A stretch of DNA of 64,000 nt from Bacteroidales bacterium. Its GTDB lineage: Bacteria > Bacteroidota > Bacteroidia > Bacteroidales > Muribaculaceae. The notes under the pieces were generated by a model. It was given only the letters and a program-made list of their open reading frames with translations. It was not told the DNA's origin and ran no database searches. The stretch lies in contig QAMW01000008.1 of the NCBI GenBank assembly GCA_003150235.1, forward strand, positions 1 to 64,000, written 5' to 3'. Below are positions 1 to 7,477 of the stretch, in pieces (the first letter of the stretch is position 1; each line of letters starts with the position of its first letter). The translations under genes and the position numbers were made by a program.

Positions 1-79
1 CCTTCCCCTGAGGAGGAGTGAGGAAATGCCAGTTGCACTTCCTATTGGAATCTTTCGGTAAAACATTTTTCTATAAAAA

Positions 80-111
80 TTTGGATTTTTCAATCTTTAT
101 GCTTAGCTTTG
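80..111 (+). promoter_or_regulatory. Bacteroidetes-type promoter for a short transcription unit
   Basis: A TTTG element (80-83) and TAGCTTTG (104-111), which fits TAnnTTTG, are separated by exactly 20 bp. This is the canonical sigma-ABfr spacing of Bacteroidales. Transcription would start near 118. The only thing it can drive before the terminator at 229-265 is the 42-codon ORF at 141-269 or a small RNA. Confidence 0.65.
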
Positions 112-140
112 CCGCATATTAGTTGCAAACAGCTACAAAG

Positions 141-269
141 ATGAAGACTTTAGTCAAAATAGTGATTCCTCGTATCAAGCGACCGATGTCGCATAAAGAT
201 ATTGTCACCTCTATCAACGACAACCCCCGGGACCGCAGCCGCCAGCTGCGGTCCCGCTCTTTTATATAG
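141..269 (+). CDS. Possible 42-residue small protein, leader peptide or part of a small RNA
   Basis: An ATG at 141 opens a 42-codon frame ending at TAG 267-269. It lies about 23 nt behind a predicted start site of a canonical promoter. The product is basic (many Arg/Lys), has no signal peptide or membrane segment, and matches no family I recognise. Its last 13 or so codons run through the GC-rich hairpin at 229-255, so the coding reading and the terminator reading compete. It could instead be a non-coding RNA of about 150 nt, or a leader acting on the isochorismatase gene at 332. There is no obvious run of a single amino acid codon that would mark a classical attenuator peptide. Confidence 0.3.
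   Translation: MKTLVKIVIPRIKRPMSHKDIVTSINDNPRDRSRQLRSRSFI
229..265 (+). terminator. Intrinsic terminator
   Basis: GGGACCGCAGC (229-239) pairs perfectly with GCTGCGGTCCC (245-255) across a 5-nt loop and is followed by GCTCTTTTAT. It closes the short unit that starts at the 80-111 promoter. Confidence 0.7.
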
Positions 270-331
270 CCATTCATAGTCAACAAGCTTGTTACTTTAT
301 ATTATTAATCATTTCCAAAATTTTAATTGTT

Positions 332-997
332 ATGAAAAATTTAGTTTTATTGCTATTGCTTGTTTTAGGAGTCGTCAACACCTCAACCGCCCGCGACGGC
401 TATTTCACTGACAAAACCGAGAAGCATGATGTAGCCGTGCTTATCATCGACATGCAGAACGATTTCGTAAAACCGGGAGCCATCCTGTGTGTAGACGGCG
501 CTATGCCCACTGTCCCCGCCATCAAGGATCTCGCCTCTTACGCCCGTGAACATGACTGGAAGGTAATCCATGTAATCCGCGCCCACGACAAGGACGGTAT
601 TAATGTAGACGCGCCGCGCATACCGCTCTTTACCGACGGCAAACCGGGATATTGCGTACCAGGAACCGACGGCGGCAAAATTGTCGACGAACTCACCCCG
701 GAGCCTGAAGACCTCGTGATAACCAAGACCCGCAACAGCGGATTTTTCCAGACTAATCTTGACATGGTACTACGCCGCATGGGCGTAAAGACCGTGATAC
801 TCGCCGGAACACAGTATCCAAACTGCGTGAGAGGCACCGCCGCCGATGCGATGAGTTACGACTACGAGACTGTAATATGCCTTGACGCATGCTCCGCCAA
901 GACTCCGGAAGTAGCGAAAGCCAACATATACGACCTCCGCAACATGGGCATAAAGTGCATCTCGCTTGATGAAGTAAAAGCCACCTACACAAAGTAG
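332..997 (+). CDS. Exported isochorismatase-family cysteine hydrolase (nicotinamidase-like)
   Basis: A 221-residue protein with an N-terminal signal peptide (about residues 1-20, Leu-rich, ending STA). The mature part has the isochorismatase-hydrolase fold. The catalytic triad can be placed at Asp40 (in LIIDMQNDF), Lys132 (in ITKTRNSGF) and Cys165 (in QYPNCVRG). Family members hydrolyse amides or enol-ethers such as nicotinamide, isochorismate or N-carbamoyl compounds; the substrate here cannot be told from sequence. Export to the periplasm is unusual for this mostly cytosolic family but occurs in Bacteroidales. It ends 7 nt before the porin gene, so the two are likely co-transcribed. Confidence 0.85.
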   Translation: MKNLVLLLLLVLGVVNTSTARDGYFTDKTEKHDVAVLIIDMQNDFVKPGAILCVDGAMPTVPAIKDLASYAREHDWKVIHVIRAHDKDGINVDAPRIPLFTDGKPGYCVPGTDGGKIVDELTPEPEDLVITKTRNSGFFQTNLDMVLRRMGVKTVILAGTQYPNCVRGTAADAMSYDYETVICLDACSAKTPEVAKANIYDLRNMGIKCISLDEVKATYTK

Positions 998-1004
998 CCG
1001 CACA

Positions 1005-2123
1005 ATGAAAAAATATCTATTAGCGCTTTGCTGCATTGCAGCGATGACACCCGTCGTGTGCCTTGCCGAACCGACCGACAGCACACTGACAGCAAAAATA
1101 AGCGGCTGGGAACGCCTCGTCAGCAAACTTCCAAGAATATCGGGTTACCTGCAGACCGGCTGGAACTATAACAGCCTCGGCGACGGCACATCTACCTTTC
1201 AGGTGAAACGGTTACGCCTGTTGCTTGACGGCAATATAAATGAACGCGCATCCTTCCGGCTTCAGATTGAAGGCTTCAGCGGCACTCCGGCTCACCACAA
1301 CGGTCAGAAATCATTGCAGATAATGGACGCATACGCCACATATAAATTCAATAGCGCACTGCAGGTAAGAGCCGGACAATTCAATTCCCCGCTCTGTTAC
1401 GAAAATTACAATCTCTCACCTGCGACAATGGAGACAATAGACTTTTCTTCGCTCTGTTCACGCATAGTATTTCGCAACGCCATAGGATACGATTACCCCG
1501 ACTTCGGGCGCGACCTCGGCATCATGATAATGGGCGACCTGTTTCCTACACGCGAAGGATTCTCGCGGGTATCCTACAATCTGTCGCTCACCAACGGGCA
1601 TCTCCCCTCTATTGACGACAACAACAAGTCGAAGGAGGTGCAGGGAGTAGTGTTCTACCGTCCGCTCAAATTCATGAACATAAAGGCTGGATACAACTTC
1701 GGCGAATACACCGGCGATAAAAATCCTGAAGGGCGGAAATACCAGCCTATGCACAGGGTCGTGGCAGGCGTATGGTATGATAACCCCGAGGGTCCGGATA
1801 TCCGCGGCGAATATGGACATTGCATCGCGCGACACAAAGGAGTGGATATCGCCAACGAGAGCACTTTTTACATTCTCGCCGCGTGGCACGCGGGCAGATT
1901 TCTCCCGGTCATGAGATACGAATATTACCGCAACAAGGTTGACAAAAATGCGATTAACGCCAATTACGACAAGTATCTCATAGGGCTTAACTTCACCGCC
2001 TGCAAAAACATAAAATTGCAGGCAAACTACACGCTTACCGCCTATACACGACAGTCAAGGACTGAAAATGACGGTCATCGGACTTCTGACCAGATACAAA
2101 TCATGGGGGTATTCAGTTTTTGA
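1005..2123 (+). CDS. Porin, OprO/OprP (phosphate-selective porin) type
   Basis: A 372-residue outer-membrane beta-barrel protein. Residues 1-21 form a signal peptide ending CLA. The rest shows alternating aromatic/polar beta-strand patterns typical of 16-18-strand barrels (for example RLRLLLDGNINERASFRLQIEG and a C-terminal strand ending in Phe). Phrases such as RAGQFNSPLCYENY are characteristic of the OprP-like group, although in Bacteroidetes the substrate need not be phosphate. The gene starts 7 nt after the hydrolase gene and is followed by a bidirectional terminator. Confidence 0.75.
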   Translation: MKKYLLALCCIAAMTPVVCLAEPTDSTLTAKISGWERLVSKLPRISGYLQTGWNYNSLGDGTSTFQVKRLRLLLDGNINERASFRLQIEGFSGTPAHHNGQKSLQIMDAYATYKFNSALQVRAGQFNSPLCYENYNLSPATMETIDFSSLCSRIVFRNAIGYDYPDFGRDLGIMIMGDLFPTREGFSRVSYNLSLTNGHLPSIDDNNKSKEVQGVVFYRPLKFMNIKAGYNFGEYTGDKNPEGRKYQPMHRVVAGVWYDNPEGPDIRGEYGHCIARHKGVDIANESTFYILAAWHAGRFLPVMRYEYYRNKVDKNAINANYDKYLIGLNFTACKNIKLQANYTLTAYTRQSRTENDGHRTSDQIQIMGVFSF

Positions 2124-2168
2124 TTCATTTTCAGTGCCAACAATGCGCTTGAAAGCTTGTTGAAAAGT

Positions 2169-2204
2169 GAGAGCCGCAGCGGAGTAAAATCCACTGCGGC
2201 TCTC
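2169..2204. terminator. Bidirectional intrinsic terminator between porin and tsf
   Basis: GAGAGCCGCAG (2169-2179) pairs with CTGCGGCTCTC (2194-2204), with further GGA/TCC pairing near the loop. On the plus strand TTATAAAG follows. On the minus strand ACTTTTCAAC follows. It sits between converging genes. Confidence 0.7.
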
Positions 2205-2229
2205 TTATAAAGATTTGTTATGACTATGC

Positions 2230-3222
2230 TTAGTCCTGATTAAGGTTGACGCGCTTGAAGTCAACAGCTACAAGACCCTTCTGAACCTTCTCAAGGTACT
2301 GACCTACGGTAAGCTCGCCATCCTGAACGAATGCCTGCTCCATAAGACAAGATTCCTTGAAGAACTTGTTAAGACGACCCTGTGCGATATTCTTAATCAT
2401 CTGCTCGGGAAGGTTGGCAGCCTTTGCCTCGGCGGTTTCCTTGGCAATTACGCGAGCCTTTGCAGCCTCATCCTCGGTAAGCCATCCCTTAGCGATGTTA
2501 GACTCGATGTGAGCCTCGCTGTCAACGAGATTGGGGTTGACGCCGGCTTTCTTAAGAGCTGCCTCGACAGCCTTCTTAACCTGCTCTTCCTTGGTCTTCT
2601 CGACAGCCACGTTGTACTCGGTGTCCTTAACCGACTGGGGAACGCTGTCAGCGTCAACAGCCACGGGATTCATTGAAGCGACCTGCATTGCCACCTCACG
2701 ACCTACCTTCTCGTCAACACCTTCAAGGTTGAAGCCTACGATAGCAGCAAGCTTCTTGTTGAAGTGATTGTAAGCAGCGGTAGATGCCGCAGCGATAACC
2801 TCGTAAGCACTGATTTCAGTCTTCTCACCGGTCTTTCCGCTTTCCTCAACCACAAGAGCCTCGATAGTCTGACCGTCGATGTTGAGAGCCTTAAGCTCGT
2901 CGAGAGTCTTAACCTCGGCTGCCACAGCAGCATCAAGAATCTTCTGGGTAAGGGCTACGAAACCTGCGTTCTGAGCCACAAAGTCAGTCTCGCAATTAAG
3001 AGCCACGATAGCTGCAAACTTGCCGGTACTCTTTGAAAGCACACAGCCTTCAGCTGCCTGACGGTCCTCGCGCTTGGCGGCTACCGCCTGACCTTTCTTG
3101 CGTAGAATCTCAACAGCGGCCTCGATGTCGCCGTCGGTCTCTGCGAGAGCCTTTTTGCAGTCCATCAAGCCGGCACTGGTAAGAGCGCGGAGCTTGGTGA
3201 TGTCTGCCATTGTTACTGCCAT
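2230..3222 (-). CDS. tsf: Translation elongation factor Ts
   Basis: A 330-residue EF-Ts, the nucleotide exchange factor that regenerates EF-Tu-GTP. The N-terminal UBA-like domain (DITKLRALTSAGLMDCKKAL) and the conserved CETDFVAQN motif are both present. The long form, with two dimerisation subdomains, is usual in Bacteroidetes. ATG at 3222 (MAVTMADITK) is chosen because relatives start the same way; a second ATG four codons on is possible. The gene lies 38 bp after rpsB, the classical rpsB-tsf pairing. Confidence 0.98.
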   Translation of the reverse strand: MAVTMADITKLRALTSAGLMDCKKALAETDGDIEAAVEILRKKGQAVAAKREDRQAAEGCVLSKSTGKFAAIVALNCETDFVAQNAGFVALTQKILDAAVAAEVKTLDELKALNIDGQTIEALVVEESGKTGEKTEISAYEVIAAASTAAYNHFNKKLAAIVGFNLEGVDEKVGREVAMQVASMNPVAVDADSVPQSVKDTEYNVAVEKTKEEQVKKAVEAALKKAGVNPNLVDSEAHIESNIAKGWLTEDEAAKARVIAKETAEAKAANLPEQMIKNIAQGRLNKFFKESCLMEQAFVQDGELTVGQYLEKVQKGLVAVDFKRVNLNQD

Positions 3223-3260
3223 ATCTAATACAGTTTAATTCGGTTAATAATTGATGTTAA

Positions 3261-4109
3261 TTAAGCCTCAGCCTCGGGAGCCTCTGCAGTTTCCTCAGCT
3301 ACGACCTCAGTCTCAACAACAGCGGGAGCCTCTTCGCTACGACGGTTTACGCGACGGCGACCGCCCTTAGCGGGAGCAGCCTCCTCATCGCCTTCAGCAG
3401 CGGGAGCGTCAGCCTTCTCAGCCTTGCGCTCTTCGAGACCCTCTGCCATAGCCTTCACTACAGTGTCGAGGATAAGCTCGATTGACTTTGAAGCATCGTC
3501 GTTAGCTGGAATCACGAAGTCCACGTTGGTAGGATCAGAGTTGGTGTCGACCATAGCGAACACGGGGATACCAAGACGATTAGCCTCTGCGACTGCGATA
3601 CGCTCCTTCAAAACGTCGACAACGAAAAGAGCCGAGGGAAGACGGTTAAGGTCGGCGATAGAGCCGAGAGTCTTCTCAAGCTTTGCGCGCTGACGTGAAA
3701 TCTGAAGTTTCTCGCGCTTTGACAAGTTGTCAAAAGTACCGTCTTTTGTCATCTTGTCGATAGTAGCCATCTTCTTCACAGCCTTGCGGATAGTGGGGAA
3801 GTTGGTGAGCATACCGCCCGGCCAGCGCTCGATAACATACGGCATGTTAACTGCAGCAGCCTTGTCGGCGATAACTTGTTTGGCCTGTTTTTTAGTGGCA
3901 ACGAAGAGAACCTTCTTGCCTGATTTTGCGATGCTCTTAAGAGCTGCAGCGGCTTCTTCAACCTTAGCGGCAGTCTTATAGAGGTCTATGATGTGGATAC
4001 CGTTGCGCTCCATGAAGATATAAGGAGCCATTGCAGGATTCCATTTTCTTTTAAGGTGACCGAAATGGCAACCTGCTTCCAAAAGTTGGTCAAATGTAGG
4101 TGTTGACAT
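3261..4109 (-). CDS. rpsB: 30S ribosomal protein S2
   Basis: A 282-residue S2, bound on the outer surface of the small subunit. Signature stretches such as LEAGCHFGHLKRKWNP and MYVIERWPGGMLTNF-like text (here MPYVIERWPGGMLTNF) are present. The last 55 or so residues form an Ala/Glu-rich acidic tail with one short Arg patch, which is common in Bacteroidetes S2 and probably disordered. The gene lies between rpsI (129 bp upstream) and tsf. Confidence 0.98.
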   Translation of the reverse strand: MSTPTFDQLLEAGCHFGHLKRKWNPAMAPYIFMERNGIHIIDLYKTAAKVEEAAAALKSIAKSGKKVLFVATKKQAKQVIADKAAAVNMPYVIERWPGGMLTNFPTIRKAVKKMATIDKMTKDGTFDNLSKREKLQISRQRAKLEKTLGSIADLNRLPSALFVVDVLKERIAVAEANRLGIPVFAMVDTNSDPTNVDFVIPANDDASKSIELILDTVVKAMAEGLEERKAEKADAPAAEGDEEAAPAKGGRRRVNRRSEEAPAVVETEVVAEETAEAPEAEA

Positions 4110-4209
4110 TGCTTGTTTAAGTTGTTTACGTTCTTTTTGAAATTACAATCCCGAGGTAGGGAACGTGTCCATCTCCGGAATTTAGATACTAAACACAATA
4201 TATCGGTCA

Positions 4210-4229
4210 GGCTCTCACGGGGAGAAGCC
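4210..4229 (-). promoter_or_regulatory. Small hairpin in the rpsI-rpsB intergenic leader
   Basis: The 129-bp gap between rpsI and rpsB is much wider than the other gaps in this operon. Just after the rpsI stop it carries a short imperfect hairpin (GGCTTCTCC pairing with GAGAGCC on the minus strand) and no clear TAnnTTTG box. It may belong to an S2 leader region of the kind that autoregulates rpsB-tsf in other bacteria, but this is only positional inference. Confidence 0.2.
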
Positions 4230-4238
4230 CGAAAGATA

Positions 4239-4625
4239 TTAACGCTTTGAGAACTGGAAACGCTTGCGAGCCTTGGGCTGACCGGGTTTCTTACGTTCAA
4301 CGACACGCGGGTCGCGGGTAACGAAGCCTTCTACGCGGAGAGCATGCTTGTCCTCGGGGTTGATTTTTACAAGAGCGCGGGCGATTGCAAGGCGGAGAGC
4401 CTCAGCCTGTCCCTTGTAGCCACCACCGTCGAGGTTGACATTGATGTCATACTTACCGGCAACATCAAGTGTGGTAAGAGGCTGCTTAACGATATACTGG
4501 AGAATGGAAGAGGGGAAATAAACTTCCAAGGGGCGCTTGTTGATAGTGATTGCGCCATTTCCTTCACTTACGATTACGCGAGCGATGGCGGCCTTACGAC
4601 GGCCTATTGCATTTACCTTTTCCAT
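4239..4625 (-). CDS. rpsI: 30S ribosomal protein S9
   Basis: A 128-residue S9. The start INAIGRRKAAIARV-type motif (here VNAIGRRKAAIARV) and the C-terminal GQPKARKRFQFSKR are characteristic; the terminal basic tail reaches towards the P-site tRNA. It begins 5 bp after rplM, forming the universal L13-S9 pair. Confidence 0.98.
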   Translation of the reverse strand: MEKVNAIGRRKAAIARVIVSEGNGAITINKRPLEVYFPSSILQYIVKQPLTTLDVAGKYDINVNLDGGGYKGQAEALRLAIARALVKINPEDKHALRVEGFVTRDPRVVERKKPGQPKARKRFQFSKR

Positions 4626-4630
4626 ACTTC

Positions 4631-5110
4631 TTATTTAATAGTGTTGATGTCGATTACTTTAGGATTCTGAGCTTCGTGGGGATGCTCGGGGCCATTGTAA
4701 ACATGCATGTTGCCAATGAGCTTGCGACCGAGGCGGTTCTTAGGAAGCATACCCTTCATAACTTTGATAAACAAGGGGTTATAACCGGGTTTGAGATGCT
4801 TGTTGAATGACTTCTGCTGAAGGCGTTCGGGAGTGGTGACACGCTGTCCGCCGGGATAGCCGGTATATGAAAGATATTCACGGTCAGTCCACTTATTACC
4901 GGTAAGACGCACCTTGTCGGCGTTGATGATAATAACATTGTCGCCGCACTCTACAAAGGGAGAGTAATCGGGCTTGTTCTTGCCTCTGAGTATCAGGGCA
5001 ACTGCAGAGCAAAGACGACCGAGAACGAGGTCGGTGGCATCGATAACCACCCACTCACGCTGGCACTGCTGCTCATTGGGGAAAACTGTTTTGTAGCTTA
5101 AAGTATCCAC
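4631..5110 (-). CDS. rplM: 50S ribosomal protein L13
   Basis: A 159-residue L13, an early assembly protein of the large subunit. Conserved motifs DATDLVLGRLCS, GDNVIIINADKV, YTGYPGG and MLPKNRLGR are all visible. The start codon is GTG at 5110 (protein MDTLSYKT), matching the N-terminus seen in Bacteroides relatives. It is the first gene of the rplM-rpsI-rpsB-tsf operon, behind the promoter at 5221-5252. Confidence 0.97.
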   Translation of the reverse strand: MDTLSYKTVFPNEQQCQREWVVIDATDLVLGRLCSAVALILRGKNKPDYSPFVECGDNVIIINADKVRLTGNKWTDREYLSYTGYPGGQRVTTPERLQQKSFNKHLKPGYNPLFIKVMKGMLPKNRLGRKLIGNMHVYNGPEHPHEAQNPKVIDINTIK

Positions 5111-5220
5111 GTTAAATGTTTAATTAATAGTTTAATAATTGACTGACATGCAAGAGTTTCGTTCGGCCAAAAACGTCATCCGCAGCCCGTCATTTCATTA
5201 ATTTGGACATAATCGGTGTG

Positions 5221-5252
5221 CAAAGGTACGACTTTTTTTATTGACTGCCAAA
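5221..5252 (-). promoter_or_regulatory. Promoter of the rplM-rpsI-rpsB-tsf operon
   Basis: Read on the minus strand, TTTG (5249-5252) is followed after 20 bp by TACCTTTG (5221-5228), a full match to TAnnTTTG. Transcription would start near 5214, leaving a leader of about 100 nt before the GTG of rplM. Confidence 0.75.
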
Positions 5253-5415
5253 TAATTTCGAGAAGTTTTCAGATTTCAGTTTTCGATTCATAGATACAGA
5301 AAGACATAAGGTCATAGGGAACAAAGAAATTTTCAGATTTCGGGTACTGAGCGAGATGTGCGCCCATATCGTAGGCGGCGTTGCCAGTAGGGCATCATCA
5401 ATCTTGCTCCAAGAT

Positions 5416-5512
5416 GATTCCTTACGGAAACATTCTGCTTTGGCTTGCTTTCCGGGGGTTTCGCTACGCTCAACGCCCCGGCTAAAAATGGATTATCCCC
5501 TGACGGGGAAAG
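5416..5512 (+). repeat. Intergenic hairpin repeat, copy A
   Basis: This lies in the 490-bp gap between rplM and the next gene. Order: GATTCC with a small GGAA-type hairpin; a larger hairpin at 5452-5481 with arms CCGGGGGTT / AACGCCCCGG around the loop TCGCTACGCTC; then GGCTAAAAAT, GGATT and a small CCCC-tga-c-GGGG hairpin. The same order recurs at 62306-62402 (inverted) and 62422-62514. Short frames across it are not genes. The rest of the gap holds the rplM promoter and two copies of TTTTCAGATTTC (5266-5277, 5330-5341). Confidence 0.75.
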
Positions 5513-5602
5513 CAAGGGAAGATCAGATTGCAGATATATGTTAAAGTTCAAATTGGAAAAAGATACATAAAATTCAGGAGTAATAAAGGATTAAATGCCA
5601 GC

Positions 5603-6451
5603 CTATTTTTGCTTTTGGAAAAGATTGTCAATCACCTTTCTTAAACTTTCTTTACTATTAACAGAAATGGACTGTATTGCTTCCTTATTTATCACAACGG
5701 TATTCTTGCTATTCATATCATATAGAAAGACCACCGAATATGTTTCTCCTACATATGTCATATCAGCATTTCCTATTGATTCTCCATTCATCATCGAGAT
5801 ACGGTATTCTCTACCGTCAGACACATTCTTCAATACAACTGCATTATTATTACCTATGCAAAACGATGCAATCAAGACCGTTAAAATTGCTGCGCATAAA
5901 TCGCGAGTGACAGCCTTTCGCAAAATAGTTGGTGAAACTTTTCTAAGCGTCAACAAATATTCCCTCATCAAAAATGCCATAGTGCTTAATAACACAAGTA
6001 TAATCCAGAATTTCAATACAGATGAAGCAGAAGTGCAATATAAAATGGTAATAATATATATAAAAGCAATAAATAGGAATGAAATTGAACGAAGTTTGTG
6101 TTGATAAGATTTATAACTTAATTCTTCCATTCTATTATTTAGGTTTTCTATCGATTTTTTCCAACTAACTATACGCTTCTTATTCCGCCAAGAAATTTGA
6201 CTGAACATCCCTGAATTAAATCGACCAAACACTAACTGGAAACTTACCCCAGACAATATCAAGGCACTCGCGCCAACTATAGGCACAAGGGCTGACACAA
6301 ACACTTCATTTAATGAAATATAATTTATGATGCTAACACCAAATTCAAAATAGAAAGCCACGTAATAGGCAAATCCCCACATATAAATCACGAACGCGAT
6401 TAACGGCAGGATTTGGATTACGTAGCTTTTAAACCAATTATTGTTTAACAT
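5603..6451 (-). CDS. Unknown integral membrane protein, AT-rich
   Basis: A 282-residue protein I do not recognise. Hydrophobic segments lie at about residues 12-35, 50-75, 121-143, 145-167 and 184-200, giving four or five membrane helices. A soluble C-terminal domain of about 80 residues follows, rich in beta-forming residues and ending with Lys/Gln. Its base composition is far more AT-rich than any neighbour, which suggests recent acquisition. It starts 13 nt after the mannose-6-phosphate isomerase stop, so it may be read from the mannan operon even if unrelated to it. A hairpin repeat lies just beyond its 3' end. No function is proposed. Confidence 0.7.
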   Translation of the reverse strand: MLNNNWFKSYVIQILPLIAFVIYMWGFAYYVAFYFEFGVSIINYISLNEVFVSALVPIVGASALILSGVSFQLVFGRFNSGMFSQISWRNKKRIVSWKKSIENLNNRMEELSYKSYQHKLRSISFLFIAFIYIITILYCTSASSVLKFWIILVLLSTMAFLMREYLLTLRKVSPTILRKAVTRDLCAAILTVLIASFCIGNNNAVVLKNVSDGREYRISMMNGESIGNADMTYVGETYSVVFLYDMNSKNTVVINKEAIQSISVNSKESLRKVIDNLFQKQK

Positions 6452-6464
6452 CGTCGTGTGAGGG

Positions 6465-7427
6465 TCAGGCGGTGGCTGTGAGGAGGGTGGCGGAGCCTTG
6501 CGCCTTTATCGAGGCTGCTGACTCAGCCGGCACGAGGATAGTCTCGCCACGGTGCATCGGTGTCGATATATCGCCTGTCTTGATTACGCACTTGCCGTCA
6601 AGACACATAATCACGACAAACGAGTCAGGCTCTACAGTCACGTCAAATTCGCCGTCGACAATCACGCGACGCACATCAAAATGACTGCATTTCACAAGGT
6701 CGGTCTCCCCTTTGGCGCTCTTGTCATAGCTTCCTTTATATTCCGGATAGACAGTGTAGTCAATCGCATCCTTTGCAAGTTCGGTATGGAGTTCGCGGGT
6801 ATTGCCGTTGGCATCGCGGCGGTCAAAATCATACACGCGGTATGTGATATCACTCGTCTCCTGAATCTCGGCAAGGAGGTTTCCCGCACCAATCGCGTGA
6901 ATACGCCCTGCGGGCAGGAAGAATATGTCGCCGGACGCCGAATCATGGGCGGCAACCACATCCATTATCTTTTTCTCTTCAACAAGACGCGTATAATCGT
7001 CAGGAGTAATCTGTTGAGAAAGACCGGCATATATTTTTGCCCCCGGCTCTGTGTCAACAATATACCACATCTCTGTCTTGCCGAGACTGTTGTGACGTTT
7101 ACGCGCAAGCTCATCATCGGGGTGTACCTGAACCGAAAGGTCTTTCTTCGCGTCGATAAGTTTTATTAGAAGCGGAAAAGTATCACCATATTTTTCAATA
7201 ACATGCCGACCCACGAGCGCCTCGCCATACTTGTCGACAAGCGCAGGGAGCGTCATCCCTTTATCAGGGCCGTCGCTTACAACCGACTCATGACCGAGGA
7301 CGCCTGATATTTCCCAGCTTTCACCAATGTTATCACAATCTGACTTTATACCCTTGAACGGGGCTATCTTATCGCCACCCCAAAGCACCGGCTTGAGGTA
7401 AGGCACAAATTTAAAGGGAGCAATCAT
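6465..7427 (-). CDS. manA: Mannose-6-phosphate isomerase, class I
   Basis: A cupin-fold zinc enzyme that interconverts mannose 6-phosphate and fructose 6-phosphate. The zinc-site motifs are visible: VQVHPDDE, GKTEMWYIVD and PAGRIHAIG. Length is about 320 residues, the short class I form of Gram-positives and Bacteroidetes. ATG at 7427 (MIAPFKF) is preferred over the in-frame TTG at 7433. As the last sugar enzyme in the mannan locus it links mannose-1-phosphate released by GH130 to glycolysis, after a phosphomannomutase encoded elsewhere. Confidence 0.93.
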   Translation of the reverse strand: MIAPFKFVPYLKPVLWGGDKIAPFKGIKSDCDNIGESWEISGVLGHESVVSDGPDKGMTLPALVDKYGEALVGRHVIEKYGDTFPLLIKLIDAKKDLSVQVHPDDELARKRHNSLGKTEMWYIVDTEPGAKIYAGLSQQITPDDYTRLVEEKKIMDVVAAHDSASGDIFFLPAGRIHAIGAGNLLAEIQETSDITYRVYDFDRRDANGNTRELHTELAKDAIDYTVYPEYKGSYDKSAKGETDLVKCSHFDVRRVIVDGEFDVTVEPDSFVVIMCLDGKCVIKTGDISTPMHRGETILVPAESAASIKAQGSATLLTATA

Positions 7428-7477
7428 ATACAACTCTAAAACTCTTTTTTACCTTAAAAACGGTTTACATCTCGAAA

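Noticed and set aside
1..79. Remnant of a tRNA or gene end at the window start
   Set aside because: No cloverleaf, conserved T-loop or long frame could be found in these bases.
282..293. Perfect 12-bp palindrome AACAAGCTTGTT before the exported hydrolase gene
   Set aside because: Short, contains a common restriction-type hexamer, has no second copy nearby and no clear promoter beside it.
5333..5551. Short frames of 60-80 codons across the intergenic repeats at 5.4 kb and 62.3 kb, with similar peptide text
   Set aside because: The similarity is explained by the shared hairpin DNA repeat, and the frames run in different directions relative to their neighbours with no start signals.
5595..6104. 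A 169-codon plus-strand frame opposite the AT-rich membrane protein
   Set aside because: The minus-strand frame is longer, has coherent membrane segments and is spaced as an operon member; this one is its shadow.
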